64,000 nt of DNA from Burkholderiaceae bacterium (GCA_023954035.1 JAMLIT010000009.1:25064-89063); one strand, 5' to 3'; shown: positions 9,247-20,044, counted from the first letter of the stretch. Numbers and translations are program-made. Notes: generated from the sequence alone by a model not told the origin.

Positions 9247-10448
9247 GGCTGGGTGGCCGCGAGGGTGTTCAAGTGCTCCAGCGTGCGGCGGTAGATGTTC
9301 TTGAGCGGCTCGACGTCGGCCAGCGCAATGTGCTCGTCAATTTTGTGGATGCTGGCGTTCGGCGGGCCGACTTCGACCACCTGCGGGCACAGCGTGGCGA
9401 TGAAGCGCCCGTCGCTGGTGCCGCCGGTGGTGGAGAGTTCGGTCGTCAGCCCCGTCTCGTCGGCAATCGCGCGCTCGACCGCGTCCACCAGTTCGCCCGG
9501 CGTGGTCAGGAACGGCTGGCCACCCAGCGTCCATTGCAGCTCGTACTCCAGCTCGTGGCGGTCGAGCACGGCATGCACGCGCTGCTTGAGGTTTTCGGCG
9601 CTCGATTCGGTGCAAAAGCGGAAGTTGAAGTCCACCACCACTTCACCGGGGATGACGTTGCTCGCGCCGGTGCCGCCGTGGATGTTGCTCATCTGCCAGC
9701 TGGTGGGCGGGAAAAACGCATTGCCTTCGTCCCAGCGCATGGCGGCCAGTTCGGTCAGCGCCGGTACCGCCTGGTGGATCGGGTTGCGCGCCAGGTGCGG
9801 GTAGGCGATGTGGCCCTGGATGCCGCGCACCACCAGTCTGCCGCTGAGCGTGCCGCGGCGGCCGTTCTTGATCATGTCGCCGGTGCGCGCGACCGACGTG
9901 GGCTCACCGACGATGCACCAGGCGAGCTGTTCACCACGCGCGCGCAATTGCTCGACCACGACCTTGGTGCCATCGACGGACGGGCCTTCCTCGTCGCTGG
10001 TGAGCAGCAGGGCGATGCCGATGGCCGGCGCCGGCGTGCCGGCAAGAAACTCTTCTACCGCCACCACAAAGGCCGCAATCGAGGTTTTCATGTCGCTCGC
10101 GCCACGGCCATAGAGCTTGCCGCCCCGCCGGGTGGGCACGAAAGGGTCGCTGCCCCACTGCGCGAGCGGCCCGGTGGGCACGACGTCGGTATGGCCGGCA
10201 AATACGATGGTTTTGCTGGCTGCCAGTGCACGTCCTTCCTGCGCTGCAGGCCGTTTTGACCATAAATTCTGCACGCGGAAACTGGCCGGTCCGCTGTCCA
10301 TGCGCTCGCATGCAAATCCCAGGGGCGCCAGGCGTTCGGCGAGCAATTCCAGGCAGCCCGCGTCGTCGGGCGTCACGGAGGGACGGGCGATGAGTTGCTC
10401 GGCAAGAGCCAGAGTGGACGAAGATTTCGAGTGCGAGCGGGCGTTCAA
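9243..10448 (-). CDS. dapE: Succinyl-diaminopimelate desuccinylase DapE
   Basis: M20-family di-zinc hydrolase converting N-succinyl-LL-DAP to LL-DAP plus succinate in lysine and peptidoglycan-precursor synthesis. It has 401 residues. Metal and catalytic motifs are visible: [12 protein letters not shown] (His, Asp), GRGASDMKT and [10 protein letters not shown] (Glu general base and ligand). The dimerisation domain has [16 protein letters not shown]. It overlaps pilU and prmB by 4 bp each and belongs to the dapC-dapD-pilU-dapE-prmB unit. The alternative M20 function in the window (62639 onward) lacks these DapE-specific blocks. Confidence 0.95.
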   Translation of the reverse strand: MNARSHSKSSSTLALAEQLIARPSVTPDDAGCLELLAERLAPLGFACERMDSGPASFRVQNLWSKRPAAQEGRALAASKTIVFAGHTDVVPTGPLAQWGSDPFVPTRRGGKLYGRGASDMKTSIAAFVVAVEEFLAGTPAPAIGIALLLTSDEEGPSVDGTKVVVEQLRARGEQLAWCIVGEPTSVARTGDMIKNGRRGTLSGRLVVRGIQGHIAYPHLARNPIHQAVPALTELAAMRWDEGNAFFPPTSWQMSNIHGGTGASNVIPGEVVVDFNFRFCTESSAENLKQRVHAVLDRHELEYELQWTLGGQPFLTTPGELVDAVERAIADETGLTTELSTTGGTSDGRFIATLCPQVVEVGPPNASIHKIDEHIALADVEPLKNIYRRTLEHLNTLAATQP

Positions 10449-11614
10449 TCACTGCCTTTCACGTCGAGCACGATCTCGGTGAACGAAGGTTCCTCGTCCT
10501 GGGCCTGCGCCTCGCGGGCTTGCTGCGACGCCTGCGCCGCTTTGCCGGCAATGGAAAAATCGTTTTGCAGCCGCCACATGAGGTTGGTCGGCGAATCGGC
10601 GTAGGCCAGGCCTTCCTTGCGATCGATGCGCTTTTGCAAAATCAGCCTGGCCAGGTCTTCCTCGAAAGTCTGGGACCCCTCGGCCATGGATTTTTCCATC
10701 GCGTCCTTGACGCCGGAGAAGTCGCCGTTCTCGATGAGTTCGGCTACCAGTTTGGTGTTGAGCATGACTTCGGCCGCCGGCACGCGCTCGCCCGACACGG
10801 TGCGCACCAGGCGCTGCGAAACGATGGAGCGCAGCGCGGATGCCAGATCACCCAGCATGGTTTCGCGCACTTCCACCGGATAGAAACTCAGGATCCGGTT
10901 GAGTGCCTGGTAGCTGTTGTTGGCGTGCAAGGTGGCCAGGCACAAATGGCCCGACTGCGCGTAGGCAATCGCGGCGGACATGGTCTCCCGGTCGCGGATT
11001 TCGCCGATCAAAATCACGTCGGGCGCCTGGCGCAGGGCGTTCTTGAGCGCGACCTGGAGCGATTGGGTGTCCGAGCCGACTTCGCGCTGGTTGATGATGG
11101 ATTTCTTGTTCTTGAACTGGTATTCGACCGGGTCTTCGATCGTCAGAATGTGTCCGGTCTGCAGGCCGTTGCGCCGATCGATCATGGCTGCCAGCGTGGT
11201 GCTCTTGCCGGAACCGGTCGCGCCGACCAGCAGGACCAGTCCGCGCTTTTCCAGGATCAGATCGCCCAGGATCGAGGGCAGATTCAAACTGTCGAGTTCC
11301 GGCACTTGTTGGCTGATGAAGCGGATCACCACCGCATAGCTGCCGCGCTGGCGCATGCCGCTGACGCGAAAGCGCCCCACACCCGACAGTGGCACGCCCA
11401 TGTTGAGTTCGCCGGTTTCCTCCAGCTCCTCGATACGGTCGGGCGGGACGACTTCAGAGAGCAGGTTGCGCGGCGCCTCGGGCGGCAGGATCTGGTTGTT
11501 GATCGGCACGCATTCGCCGTTGATCTTGATCAGCGCCGGTGCGTTGGCCGACAGATAGACGTCCGAAGCCTTTTTTTCGGCCATCAGGCGCAGGATGCGT
11601 TCCATCGTGCTCAT
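10445..11614 (-). CDS. pilU: Type IV pilus retraction ATPase PilU
   Basis: Hexameric cytosolic ATPase of the PilT/PilU family, accessory to PilT in pilus retraction and twitching. It has 389 residues: Walker [11 protein letters not shown], the Asp box and Walker [15 protein letters not shown], and the His box [30 protein letters not shown] at the start and the C-terminal FTEIVLD tail fit PilU. I set the start at the ATG at 11614 because the in-frame ATG five codons earlier is part of its own GGAGGAGA ribosome site. No pilT is adjacent; the gene sits between dapD and dapE. Confidence 0.93.
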   Translation of the reverse strand: MSTMERILRLMAEKKASDVYLSANAPALIKINGECVPINNQILPPEAPRNLLSEVVPPDRIEELEETGELNMGVPLSGVGRFRVSGMRQRGSYAVVIRFISQQVPELDSLNLPSILGDLILEKRGLVLLVGATGSGKSTTLAAMIDRRNGLQTGHILTIEDPVEYQFKNKKSIINQREVGSDTQSLQVALKNALRQAPDVILIGEIRDRETMSAAIAYAQSGHLCLATLHANNSYQALNRILSFYPVEVRETMLGDLASALRSIVSQRLVRTVSGERVPAAEVMLNTKLVAELIENGDFSGVKDAMEKSMAEGSQTFEEDLARLILQKRIDRKEGLAYADSPTNLMWRLQNDFSIAGKAAQASQQAREAQAQDEEPSFTEIVLDVKGSD

Positions 11615-11654
11615 GCGTGTCTCCTCCATATAGAGCGCGGGGGCTCATGCTCCA

Positions 11655-12479
11655 TCAGTCGCGCAGCAAATCGTTGATGCTTGTCTTGGCGCGGGTTTGT
11701 GCATCCACGCGTTTGACGATGATGGCCGCATACAGGCTGTAGCGCCCGCCGTCTTTGGGCAGGTTGCCGCTGACAACCACCGACCCCGCAGGAATGCGGC
11801 CGTAGCTCGTCTCCCCCGTCGTGCGGTCGTAAATAGGCGTGCTCTGGCTGATGTAGACGCCCATGCTGATGACCGAGTTTTCCTCGACGATCACGCCCTC
11901 GACGACTTCGGAGCGGGCGCCGATGAAGCAGTTGTCCTCAATGATGGTCGGGTTGGCCTGCAAGGGCTCGAGCACGCCTCCCAGGCCGACACCCCCCGAG
12001 AGGTGCACGTTCTTGCCGACCTGCGCGCACGAGCCCACGCAGGCCCAGGTGTCGACCATGGTGTTTTCATCAACGTAGGCGCCAATGTTGACGTAGGAAG
12101 GCATGAGGACGGCCCCCTTGGCAATGAAGCTGCCGCGCCGTGCGACCGCCGGCGGAACGACCCGCACGCCCGTGGCCGCCATGTCGGCGGGAGACAGGTG
12201 CGAGAACTTGGTCTGCACCTTGTCGAAAAAGGCCAGGTCGCCCGCGCGCATGATCTCGTTGTCCTTCAGGCGAAAAGACAGCAGCACGGCCTTCTTGATC
12301 CATTGGTGCACCGTCCACTGGCCGATGCCCTCGCGCGTGGCCACGCGCAGATGGCCGGTGTTGAGTTCCGAGATCACGTGCTCGACGGCGTCCTGCACCT
12401 CTTTGGGTGCGCTGGCGGGCGAGAGGCTGGCGCGGTCTTCCCACGCGGTGTTGATGAGACTCTGGAGTTGCTGCGTCAT
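11655..12479 (-). CDS. dapD: Tetrahydrodipicolinate N-succinyltransferase DapD
   Basis: Transfers succinyl from succinyl-CoA to tetrahydrodipicolinate in the succinylase branch of lysine synthesis. It has 274 residues, the usual length. An N-terminal helical domain precedes the left-handed beta-helix of hexapeptide repeats ([20 protein letters not shown], then [19 protein letters not shown]). The start at 12479 overlaps the dapC stop (ATGA), so the longer in-frame extension into dapC is not used. pilU follows after 40 bp. Confidence 0.96.
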   Translation of the reverse strand: MTQQLQSLINTAWEDRASLSPASAPKEVQDAVEHVISELNTGHLRVATREGIGQWTVHQWIKKAVLLSFRLKDNEIMRAGDLAFFDKVQTKFSHLSPADMAATGVRVVPPAVARRGSFIAKGAVLMPSYVNIGAYVDENTMVDTWACVGSCAQVGKNVHLSGGVGLGGVLEPLQANPTIIEDNCFIGARSEVVEGVIVEENSVISMGVYISQSTPIYDRTTGETSYGRIPAGSVVVSGNLPKDGGRYSLYAAIIVKRVDAQTRAKTSINDLLRD

Positions 12480-13693
12480 GAAGTTGATTTGGAGGAAAGC
12501 GATTGGACGAATTGCACGATGCGCTGCGCGGCTTGCACACATTCGCTGGTGGGCGCCACCAGCGCCATGCGAATGCGCTGCGCACCCGGATTGGCGCCCT
12601 GCGCCTCGCGCGCGAGATAGCTTCCCGGGAGGACCGTCACATTGTATTGAGCTTGCAGCGCGCGGGCGAATTCGGTGTCCGACAGGCCCAGCGCGTCCGG
12701 GATCCGCGCCCACAGATAAAAACCCGCGTCGGGCAAGGCCACATCCAGTATGGACGCCAGCAGCGGCGTCACGGCTTCGAACTTCTCGCGGTACATCTGG
12801 CGGTTCTCCACCACATGGTCTTCGTCGCTCCAGGCGGCAATGCTGGCCGCCTGTACCGGCGGCGACATGGCACCGCCGTGGTAGGTGCGATACAGCAAAA
12901 AGTCCTTGATCAAGGCCGCATCGCCGGCCACGAAACCGCTGCGCAAGCCGGGCACGTTGCTGCGTTTGGACAGGCTGGTAAAGGCCAGGAGATTGCGAAA
13001 ACCGCTGCGCCCGAGCTGCGCCGCGGCTTGCAGGCTGCCCAGTGGGGGCTCGCCCTGAAAGTAAATTTCGCTATAGCACTCGTCCGAGGCAATCACAAAG
13101 CCATGGGCATCCGACAGCGCAAACAGCTTTTTCCATTCGCTCAGCGGCATCACCGCACCCGTGGGGTTGCCCGGCGAGCACACATAGAGCAGCTGGGTGC
13201 GCTGCCAGACCTCGGGGGGCACGCTGTCCCAGTCGACGGCAAAATTGCGTGCCGGGTCGCTGGGCGCATACCAGGGGGTGGCTCCGGCGAGCAGGGCCGC
13301 GCCTTCATAAATCTGATAGAAGGGATTGGGGCACACCACGACCGGCTCTGGGCAACTGACGTCGACCACGGTTTGCGCGATGGCAAACAAGGCTTCGCGC
13401 GAGCCATTGACGGGCAGCACCTGCGTCATCGGGTCGAGCTGCAGCTGGTAGCGCGTGCAAAGCCAGCGGACAAAGGCCTTTCGCAGCTCAGGTTCTCCCG
13501 CAGTTGCGGGATAGCGGGATAAACCTGTCAGATTACTGACAAGAAACTGTGTAATAAACGGCGGCGTGGGATGGCGTGGCTCACCAATGCCCAGACTGAT
13601 GGGGGACAGGTGCTCAGGCGCAACCACCCCCGAAAAAAGTTGACGCAGCCGCTCGAATGGATACGGTTGCAGTCGTTGCAACAGGGGATTCAT
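12476..13693 (-). CDS. dapC: N-succinyl-diaminopimelate aminotransferase DapC
   Basis: PLP-dependent class I/II aminotransferase making N-succinyl-LL-DAP from the keto precursor and glutamate. It has 405 residues. The PLP lysine is in [15 protein letters not shown]; the Asp/Tyr contacts are in [13 protein letters not shown] and the asparagine in [30 protein letters not shown] is the typical DapC start. It is the first gene of the minus-strand dap operon and diverges from the chemoreceptor gene, with 91 bp between the starts. Confidence 0.93.
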   Translation of the reverse strand: MNPLLQRLQPYPFERLRQLFSGVVAPEHLSPISLGIGEPRHPTPPFITQFLVSNLTGLSRYPATAGEPELRKAFVRWLCTRYQLQLDPMTQVLPVNGSREALFAIAQTVVDVSCPEPVVVCPNPFYQIYEGAALLAGATPWYAPSDPARNFAVDWDSVPPEVWQRTQLLYVCSPGNPTGAVMPLSEWKKLFALSDAHGFVIASDECYSEIYFQGEPPLGSLQAAAQLGRSGFRNLLAFTSLSKRSNVPGLRSGFVAGDAALIKDFLLYRTYHGGAMSPPVQAASIAAWSDEDHVVENRQMYREKFEAVTPLLASILDVALPDAGFYLWARIPDALGLSDTEFARALQAQYNVTVLPGSYLAREAQGANPGAQRIRMALVAPTSECVQAAQRIVQFVQSLSSKSTS

Positions 13694-13784
13694 GGGACGG
13701 GATTATCCGTGAAGCTTGCACCTGAGTGCTGGATTGGGCGAGATCGGGAAGTCTTTCGCGATTGAGAATACTGGGAGGGCTGAC

Positions 13785-15296
13785 ATGTTTTTCACGACGA
13801 TTTTGCAACCTGGGCAGTGGGTGTTGGCGCGCCTGCGTGTGTCGGTGCAAATGGCATTGATCGGGGCGCTGGCCATTGCAGCCATGCTTGTCTTTCCCGT
13901 CCTCTCAGAGGCAGGGGTATCCGGGCCAGTGCAGTGGACCGCAGTGGGCGCGCTGGCCCTGCTGCTGATTTACCTGCTCGCTGTGGTCAGCCAGGGTCTG
14001 TCGGTAGACATGGCTTGCCTCGCACGGGCGATGGAGCAGACCACCGGGGGCGATCTGCGGGCCCGAACTGCCAAGCCCGGCAGCGCCGAGATGGCAAGAT
14101 TGGCGCGGCTCCTTGACGGGATGGTGGTTACGCTTTCGGCCATGGTGGCCGACGTTCGAAGCAATTCGGCACTGGTGTCGCATGCTGGCGAGGTGCTCGT
14201 CACGGCCAACCGGGCGCTTGCGGATCGCACCGAGCAGCAGGCCGCCAGCCTGGAACAAACTGCTGCCAGTGTCGAAGAGCTTTCGGGTACGGTGCAAAAC
14301 AACGCCGAGACCGCCAAAGGTGCGGACGCGCGTGCCAGCCAGGTCAGCCAGGCTGCAGAGCAGGGCGCGCAGGCCATGGCCCGCGCGGTCGAGTCGGTCG
14401 AGGCGATTCAGCAGGGAGCGCGGCGCATGAACGAAATCATCGGCGTGATCGACGGCATAGCATTCCAAACCAACATCCTTGCGCTCAATGCCGCGGTGGA
14501 AGCTGCTCGCGCTGGCGAGCAGGGACGGGGTTTTGCCGTGGTCGCGTCCGAGGTGCGCACGTTGGCGGGTCGCTCCGGCGAAGCCGCACGCGAGATACGC
14601 CAATTGATCGGTGCGTCCGTTCAGCAGGTCGAGTCGAGCGCGGGGTTGATTCGCACAGCGGGCCAGAGCATTGCCGGGATGGCATCGGGTATACGTTCTG
14701 TGGCGCTCACCATGTCCGAGATTGCGACTACGGGGGCCGAACAAAGCACCGGGCTGGCCGAAATCACCACGGCCGTGCAACAGCTGGACCAGATCACGCA
14801 GCAAAACGCCCAAATGGTCGAGCAGGCGGTGGCACAGTCGATGGCCTTGGGCGAGCGTGCGAGCACCTTGGCCAAGGCGGTGTCCCGGTTCCAGCTGCAG
14901 CAGGGGACCGCCGAGGAAGCGCGGGCACTGGTCGAGGGCGCGGTCGCCATGGGCCGGGGCCTGTCGCGTGAGCAGTTTCTGCGGACCCTGACCGACAAGA
15001 ATCAGCCCTGGCACGACCGCGACATGTATGTGTTCGCGCTGGACCGCGAGGGACGCTACCTGGCCTTTGGAGGCAACAGTGCCAAGGTCGGAACCAGGGT
15101 GCAGGATGTGCCCGGCGTGGACGGCGACCGCTTGACCGCCGATATCGTGGCGCAGGCTGAGACTGCCCCGGGCTGGGTCGAGTACGACTACGTCAATCCC
15201 ACTTCAGGCAAAGTGCAGACCAAGATGTCCTACGTTTGCATGGTCGGAGACTTGTACGTGGGCTGCGGCGTATACAAAGCCCTTGTCGGGGTCTAA
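13785..15296 (+). CDS. Methyl-accepting chemotaxis protein with C-terminal Cache-like domain
   Basis: 503-residue chemoreceptor. Two closely spaced transmembrane helices (about residues 20-38 and 47-66) leave almost no periplasmic loop. HAMP-like and methylation helices follow ([19 protein letters not shown]), with the conserved signalling tip [35 protein letters not shown]. After the receptor coiled coil, residues about 395-503 look like a single Cache domain ([32 protein letters not shown]). By topology this sensor would be cytoplasmic. The start at 13785 is set by GGGAGGG eight bases upstream. No che genes are nearby. Confidence 0.88.
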   Translation: MFFTTILQPGQWVLARLRVSVQMALIGALAIAAMLVFPVLSEAGVSGPVQWTAVGALALLLIYLLAVVSQGLSVDMACLARAMEQTTGGDLRARTAKPGSAEMARLARLLDGMVVTLSAMVADVRSNSALVSHAGEVLVTANRALADRTEQQAASLEQTAASVEELSGTVQNNAETAKGADARASQVSQAAEQGAQAMARAVESVEAIQQGARRMNEIIGVIDGIAFQTNILALNAAVEAARAGEQGRGFAVVASEVRTLAGRSGEAAREIRQLIGASVQQVESSAGLIRTAGQSIAGMASGIRSVALTMSEIATTGAEQSTGLAEITTAVQQLDQITQQNAQMVEQAVAQSMALGERASTLAKAVSRFQLQQGTAEEARALVEGAVAMGRGLSREQFLRTLTDKNQPWHDRDMYVFALDREGRYLAFGGNSAKVGTRVQDVPGVDGDRLTADIVAQAETAPGWVEYDYVNPTSGKVQTKMSYVCMVGDLYVGCGVYKALVGV

Positions 15297-15318
15297 TGCG
15301 CCGCGCTGAGCCAGGCAA

Positions 15319-15927
15319 CTAAGAGGGCGAACGCCGGGCTCTGGCACGTGCCAAAGCCGCCTCAATGGTCGATTGCTTGTCGGCTCCTGCCGATGCCAAA
15401 TCCCCGGCTCTGTCGGCTTCGTCCGCCCGCGCCAGCCGGGATTGCCTCGCCGCGTAACGCGCCTGCGCGTCCGCGGCCTGAGCCAATGACCAGGCTGCCC
15501 AGCCTGTCGCTTGGCCACTTGCGTTTTCCATGGCGATACAGTCCACGGGACACGCAGGAACGCACAGGGCGCAACCCGTGCAATGCTCCGGCACCACGGT
15601 GTGCATGAACTTGTTGGCGCCAACAATCGTATCGGTCGGGCAAGCGGCCAGGCACAGCGTGCAGCCAATGCACCAATCCTCGTCGATCACCGCCACGCCG
15701 CGCGGTTCCTCGACTCCCACTTCCGGGTCCAGGATGGGAAGTGGATGGCCGGTGATGGTCGCCAGACGCGCAATGCCCTCGGCGCCGCCCGGCGGGCAGC
15801 GATTGATGTCGGCTTCTCCTTGCGCCATGGCATGCGCGTAGGCCGCGCAATCGGGGTAGCCGCAGCGCGTGCACTGCGTTTGCGGCAAGGCAGCGGCCAG
15901 GCGCGCCGCCAGGCTTGCTGTCGCCAT
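15319..15927 (-). CDS. rsxB: RnfB/RsxB-like electron transport ferredoxin
   Basis: 202-residue iron-sulfur protein. An N-terminal 4Fe-4S motif (CTRCGYPDC...C) is followed by two ferredoxin motifs, [12 protein letters not shown] and [12 protein letters not shown], and an Ala/Arg-rich tail. It belongs to the RnfB/RsxB family, which passes electrons to the membrane Rnf/Rsx complex or reduces SoxR. No other rnf/rsx genes are present and there is no N-terminal membrane anchor, so it is the orphan soluble form common in Burkholderiales. The start at 15927 lies 4 bp after the phaZ stop, so the two genes are probably co-transcribed. Confidence 0.85.
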   Translation of the reverse strand: MATASLAARLAAALPQTQCTRCGYPDCAAYAHAMAQGEADINRCPPGGAEGIARLATITGHPLPILDPEVGVEEPRGVAVIDEDWCIGCTLCLAACPTDTIVGANKFMHTVVPEHCTGCALCVPACPVDCIAMENASGQATGWAAWSLAQAADAQARYAARQSRLARADEADRAGDLASAGADKQSTIEAALARARARRSPS

Positions 15928-15931
15928 GAGA

Positions 15932-17569
15932 TCAAGCCTTGGTACGGGACGCCGGCCGCGTGTCGGTGGGCGGAGGGGCCGCTGTGACCGCGGTGGCTTT
16001 CTCTCGTGCGTCGGGTGCGGCGGCCGGCGCGGCCGCACCCGTCGGCGCGCCGGGGGCGTCGGCCGAAGTCACCCACCGGGTAACGGGCGCAGCGGCTTGG
16101 CCCGGCTGAGGCCTGGCCGCAGGGACTGAGGTTGCGCCGGCGGAAGCCTTCTTGCCGACGGCAAGAGCGGGGGCTGGCTTTGCCTTGGGCAGCCTGACGC
16201 CCTTTTTCGCTGCGGCTTGCACCGACTGGGGCTGGGCCTGAGGGCGGCGGGCGGGCTCTGGCGTCGCGACTGGAGCAAGCGCCTGCGCGGGGCTCCCCTC
16301 TGCGCTGCGTTGGTGCTCTGCAATGAAGTCCCGCACCCTGGGATACACCGACTCGCGCCAACGGCGACCGCTGAAGATGCCATAGTGCCCGGCACCTTTG
16401 ACTTCCATGTGGCGCTGTTCCTTGCCAGGCAGCCCCGAGCACAATGCATGCGCCGCCCGCGTCTGACCGCAGCCGGAGATGTCGTCGAGTTCACCTTCCA
16501 CCGTCAACAAGGCGCCTGCACGTATGTCCTGCGGACGTACGCGTTCCAGGGTCCCGTCAGGCGCACGCACGTCCCAGGTGCCGTTGACCAGCTTGTATTT
16601 CTGAAAAACTGTTTCGATGGTTTCCAGGTAATAGTCGGCGTCCATGTCCAGGACGGCGTTGTATTCGTCGTAAAAGGCGCGATGCGCGTCGGTGCTGGTG
16701 TCGTCGCCTTTGACCAGGTTCTTGAAGTAGTCGTAATGGTTGCCGGCGTGACGGTCGGGGTTCATGGCGACGAAGCCCGTGTGTTGCAGGAAGCCTGGGT
16801 AGACCCGCCGGCCCTTGCCGGGAAAACTCGCTGGGACCCGGTAAATGACGTTGTTTTCAAACCATTCGTAGCTCCGCTTGGCGGCCAGATCGTTCACGGC
16901 CGTCGGCGAACTGCGGGCGTCGATCGGGCCGCCCATCATGGTCATCGACAGGGGCACTTTTTCCCCGCGTGTCGCCATGAGCGAGACGGCAGCCAGTACC
17001 GGAACGGTGGGCTGACACACGCTCATGACGTGGCAGTTGCCGTATTTCTGCTGCAAGTGCCGTATGAAATCTTCAATGTAGTTGACGTAGTCGTCCAGAT
17101 GGAAACTGCCTTCGCTCAATGGCACGAGGCGGGCGTTTTTCCAGTCGGTAATGTAGACCTTGTGACCCTGCAGCATGCTGCGCACGGTATCTCGCAGCAG
17201 CGTCGCGTAGTGACCCGAAAGCGGCGCCACGATCAAGACCACGGGTTGATTCTTGAGCGCCGTCAGCGTGTCGGGGTCATCCGAGAAACGCTTGAACCGA
17301 CGCAGTTCGCAAAATGGCATGTTCAGTTCAACACGCTCGTGGATCGCCACTTCCACGCCTTCGACCTCGACCGTGTTGATGCCGAACTCCGGCTTCTCAT
17401 AGTCCTTGGCCAAGCGATACATGAGGTCGAATGCAGCGGACATGCGCTGCCCAAAAGCCGTTTTTTGGAGGGGAAGATGGGGGTTGCTGTAGAGCTTGGA
17501 GGTTGCCAGGGCGTAATCGGCAAAGGGCTCCATGAAGGAGCGCTGGGTTTCGTAGATCTGATAAAGCAT
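15932..17569 (-). CDS. phaZ: Intracellular polyhydroxyalkanoate depolymerase PhaZ
   Basis: Granule-associated depolymerase that mobilises stored [14 protein letters not shown] at the start, the nucleophile Cys185 in SVCQPTVP and [17 protein letters not shown] at the end of the catalytic domain identify the PhaZ1 type (Cupriavidus uses Cys183). The catalytic part ends near residue 420. The last 125 residues are an Ala/Pro/Lys-rich low-complexity tail that the classical enzyme lacks. The ATG at 17569 is preferred to the upstream ATG at 17596, which lies inside a TTGCACTGCAA palindrome that is probably an operator. It complements phaCAB 10 kb away. Confidence 0.92.
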   Translation of the reverse strand: MLYQIYETQRSFMEPFADYALATSKLYSNPHLPLQKTAFGQRMSAAFDLMYRLAKDYEKPEFGINTVEVEGVEVAIHERVELNMPFCELRRFKRFSDDPDTLTALKNQPVVLIVAPLSGHYATLLRDTVRSMLQGHKVYITDWKNARLVPLSEGSFHLDDYVNYIEDFIRHLQQKYGNCHVMSVCQPTVPVLAAVSLMATRGEKVPLSMTMMGGPIDARSSPTAVNDLAAKRSYEWFENNVIYRVPASFPGKGRRVYPGFLQHTGFVAMNPDRHAGNHYDYFKNLVKGDDTSTDAHRAFYDEYNAVLDMDADYYLETIETVFQKYKLVNGTWDVRAPDGTLERVRPQDIRAGALLTVEGELDDISGCGQTRAAHALCSGLPGKEQRHMEVKGAGHYGIFSGRRWRESVYPRVRDFIAEHQRSAEGSPAQALAPVATPEPARRPQAQPQSVQAAAKKGVRLPKAKPAPALAVGKKASAGATSVPAARPQPGQAAAPVTRWVTSADAPGAPTGAAAPAAAPDAREKATAVTAAPPPTDTRPASRTKA

Positions 17570-17585
17570 CGGAATTCCATCTATG

Positions 17586-17596
17586 TTGCAGTGCAA
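17586..17596 (-). promoter_or_regulatory. PhaR-like operator candidate upstream of phaZ
   Basis: Perfect palindrome TTGCACTGCAA (TTGC-N3-GCAA) 17-27 bases before the phaZ start, overlapping a possible minus-strand -10 TATATT (17595-17600). It resembles the CTGC-N3-GCAG site known for the PHA repressor PhaR in Paracoccus. A related perfect palindrome stands before the acyl-CoA ligase gene (53530-53544). Confidence 0.5.
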
Positions 17597-17751
17597 TATA
17601 CCAGCGTTTGCCAGCGTCTGCCGACCGTAGAACTACGCAGAATGAGTCGCTCATGGGACAGTGGGGCTGAGACCGGGTGGCGTTTGCAAGCGCCATTGCG
17701 CTCCCCAATATAGAGCCCCCAGTCCTATGAAACCGGGGCATAAGCGCGCTG

Positions 17752-18816
17752 TTAAACCGGCTTTTCTCGGACTAGCTGGCCCTGAATCCATCCGTCGAAT
17801 CGGGTCCGGGCCATTTTGCGCAGGGCCGGGCCAAACGTTTCCCGGTCCCCAAGGTACAAGCAGTGGCGCATCACCGTGTAGGGGTTGAAAGATCCTGCGC
17901 CTTCGTGTTCCTCGAGCCACTGCCGGTAGCGCTTGACGGTGCCAATGTGGCTGCGCACCAAGTGGTTGAAGCGGGAGCGCGTGATCTTTGGGGCCCAGCC
18001 ATGGATGTCCTCGACGAAGCCATCGACCTTGTGCGGTTCGAACGGGAAATCTTTGAAAAAATGCGTGGCGATTTTCAGGAATGTGAAAGCATTGAGTTGG
18101 CTGTTCGCCACATCGCGCGGCGCAGGCTGCGCGTTGCTGCCGGGTTCCAATTCGCTTTCGTCCGGCGCTTCGCGCAGTTCGAGTTCGGTTTCGTCGCGTA
18201 TCTGACGGAACTCACGATCGGCCAGTTCAAACAGGGCCGCGAGCACGTTGATGCGTCGTTTGAGCGGTCCGGGAATCGCCTTCTTGTATTTGATTTTGTG
18301 GTCCAGCACGGCCCAGGAGTCCTGGATGACGGTGCGAATCTGCAGCTCAAAAGACAGTCCCTGCGTGTGCACCAACCCCGCGCCCGTTGGTTGTACCGGG
18401 CGCAGGTCCAGATGCAGTCCCTTGTAGCCAAACGATGCTTCGGTGCTCTCCACCGCAGCGACCTTGTCCGTCATCTCGATCACATCGAAGTGCGCACGCA
18501 CCAGGCCCGCAACCTTTTCCAACTCGTCTTCGTACAAACACACCACGCGTACGCCAATGAGGTCGCTCAAGTAGTGTTCAATCGCATACGGCGCGCCACT
18601 TTCCTCCAGCGCAGTGCGGTACTTGCGGGAGAATTTTCGCAAGGACTCCTGGGCGTCCTTGACCCGCCATTCCAATTTACAGCCCGGGACCGACTGCGCC
18701 AGGATGTCGGTCAACTGCGCGGTATAGGCGGCAGCGGCACTGCACCACTGGGCCTCATGCTGGGCGTGAAAATCCAGAAAACGCCGGCGTTCGTGCTCAA
18801 AGTCAAATGTGGGCAT
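17752..18816 (-). CDS. RelA/SpoT-domain (p)ppGpp synthetase, stand-alone
   Basis: 354-residue protein with the RelA/SpoT nucleotidyltransferase domain. WRVKDAQESLRKFSRKYR (about residues 48-65), LIGVRVVCLYEDE, the GYKGLHLDL substrate loop and ELQIRTVIQDSWAVLDHKIKYK are all present, so the synthetase core looks intact. There is no HD hydrolase domain before it and no TGS/ACT region after it; instead about 130 residues follow, with a helical AANQ-like end. It is longer than typical small alarmone synthetases. I infer (p)ppGpp synthesis; the trigger is unknown. It starts 14 bp after dusA, suggesting co-transcription. Confidence 0.85.
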   Translation of the reverse strand: MPTFDFEHERRRFLDFHAQHEAQWCSAAAAYTAQLTDILAQSVPGCKLEWRVKDAQESLRKFSRKYRTALEESGAPYAIEHYLSDLIGVRVVCLYEDELEKVAGLVRAHFDVIEMTDKVAAVESTEASFGYKGLHLDLRPVQPTGAGLVHTQGLSFELQIRTVIQDSWAVLDHKIKYKKAIPGPLKRRINVLAALFELADREFRQIRDETELELREAPDESELEPGSNAQPAPRDVANSQLNAFTFLKIATHFFKDFPFEPHKVDGFVEDIHGWAPKITRSRFNHLVRSHIGTVKRYRQWLEEHEGAGSFNPYTVMRHCLYLGDRETFGPALRKMARTRFDGWIQGQLVREKPV

Positions 18817-18830
18817 AGGCGGCAGAAAAC

Positions 18831-19892
18831 TCAGACGGCAAGCGCCGCGTCCGGTTCGGCCATGGCCTGAGCGGCACGCGCCCGTGCCATGACCGCCGCG
18901 GGTGGCAAGTCCTTGAGCCGGTGATTGCTCCAGACCTGGCGCCACAGACGCGCGCCGCGCAATCCGTGCTGCAGGCCCAGCATGTGGCGGGCAATGGCCG
19001 GCCACGGCGTGCCGTAGTGCTGGTATTCGCGAATCATGTAAGTCACCATGGCTTCCTCGATCGCCTCGCGCTCGACGCGCTGTGGCGCGGCGCCAAAATA
19101 GAGCGCGTCCCAGCGTGAGAGCCACCAGGGGCGGTGGTAGGCTTCGCGGCCAATCATTGCACCATCGACACGGTCGAGTTGCTCCGCAATGGCTTGATCG
19201 CTCGTCAGCCCGCCATTGGTGACGAAGGTCAGCGAGGGAAAATCCATCTTGAGCTGCTGCACCACCTCATAGCGCAGCGGCGGAATCTCGCGGTTCTGTT
19301 TGGGCGACAAACCTTCGAGCCAGGCATTGCGGGCGTGGACGACGAATACTTCACAACCCGCGTCCGCTACCCTGCCAACGAAATCACGCACAAAGGCGTA
19401 ACTCTCAACCCGGCCGATCCCCACGCGGTGTTTGACCGTCACCGGAACATGTACCGCATCGCGCATGGCTTTCACGCAATCGGCGACAAGGCCCGGCTCC
19501 TTCATCAGACCGGCACCAAAAGCGCCGCGCTGCACACGCTCGCTCGGGCAGCCGCAGTTGAGATTAATTTCCCGGTAGCCCCATTGCTCGCCCAGTCGCG
19601 CGGCGCGCGCAAGGTCGCCCGGCTCGCAGCCGCCCAACTGCAGAGCGACGGCTTGCTCTTCCTCATTAAAACGCAGATGGCGATCGGTCCCGCCATGCAG
19701 CACCGCACCCGCGTTGACCATCTCGGTATACAAAAGCGTATGCCGGGTGAGGAGCCGATGGAAGTAACGGCAGTGCCGATCGGTCCAATCCATCATTGGG
19801 GCGACGGACAGGCGCCATGGGCTGAAGGTTGGTCTATTGAAGAGATGCTGCACGTTCAAAAGGGCGAGTAAGCGCCTTGGCGGAATTCTCAC
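18831..19892 (-). CDS. dusA: tRNA-dihydrouridine(20/20a) synthase DusA
   Basis: FMN-dependent reductase that makes dihydrouridine at positions 20/20a of tRNA. SVAPMMDWTDRHCRYFHRL (about residues 29-47), the catalytic Cys in NLNCGCPSERVQRGAFGAGLM, VKHRVGIG and VFVVHARNAWLEGLSPKQNR are DusA-specific. It has 353 residues if the first ATG is used; conservation only begins near residue 22, so the start could be somewhat later. It is divergent from the thrS leader. Confidence 0.93.
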   Translation of the reverse strand: MRIPPRRLLALLNVQHLFNRPTFSPWRLSVAPMMDWTDRHCRYFHRLLTRHTLLYTEMVNAGAVLHGGTDRHLRFNEEEQAVALQLGGCEPGDLARAARLGEQWGYREINLNCGCPSERVQRGAFGAGLMKEPGLVADCVKAMRDAVHVPVTVKHRVGIGRVESYAFVRDFVGRVADAGCEVFVVHARNAWLEGLSPKQNREIPPLRYEVVQQLKMDFPSLTFVTNGGLTSDQAIAEQLDRVDGAMIGREAYHRPWWLSRWDALYFGAAPQRVEREAIEEAMVTYMIREYQHYGTPWPAIARHMLGLQHGLRGARLWRQVWSNHRLKDLPPAAVMARARAAQAMAEPDAALAV

Positions 19893-19955
19893 ACGAATGC
19901 GCCCAGTCGGCCCGCGCGCTTCGGCGCGCGTTCGGGGGAGGTGATGTCGACAGGC

Positions 19956-19961
19956 TAAAAT
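19956..19961 (+). promoter_or_regulatory. Candidate -10 box of the thrS operon
   Basis: TAAAAT, which would start transcription near 19968, just before the Thr leader peptide. No convincing -35 hexamer is visible upstream, so this is tentative. Confidence 0.35.
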
Positions 19962-20002
19962 AAGAACGTGAATCCACCAGCAAGCAAGAAAAACTTTTGG
20001 TT

Positions 20003-20044
20003 ATGACACCGCGAACTACGTGGGAGAGATTGACTGGCCTCTAA
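20003..20044 (+). CDS. Threonine-rich leader peptide of thrS
   Basis: Thirteen-codon open frame encoding [13 protein letters not shown], with threonine at four of thirteen positions including the pair ACT-ACG at 20015-20020, then TAA. No good ribosome site is visible (only an A-rich AAGAAAAAC 9-15 bases upstream). The reading is supported by the RNA architecture around it. CGCGAAC (20010-20016), inside the Thr codons, is fully complementary to GTTCGCG (20053-20059); the CGCGC at 20056-20060 is in turn complementary to GCGCG of the terminator's left arm (20094-20098). This is the classic layout of ribosome-mediated attenuation. Confidence 0.6.
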   Translation: MTPRTTWERLTGL

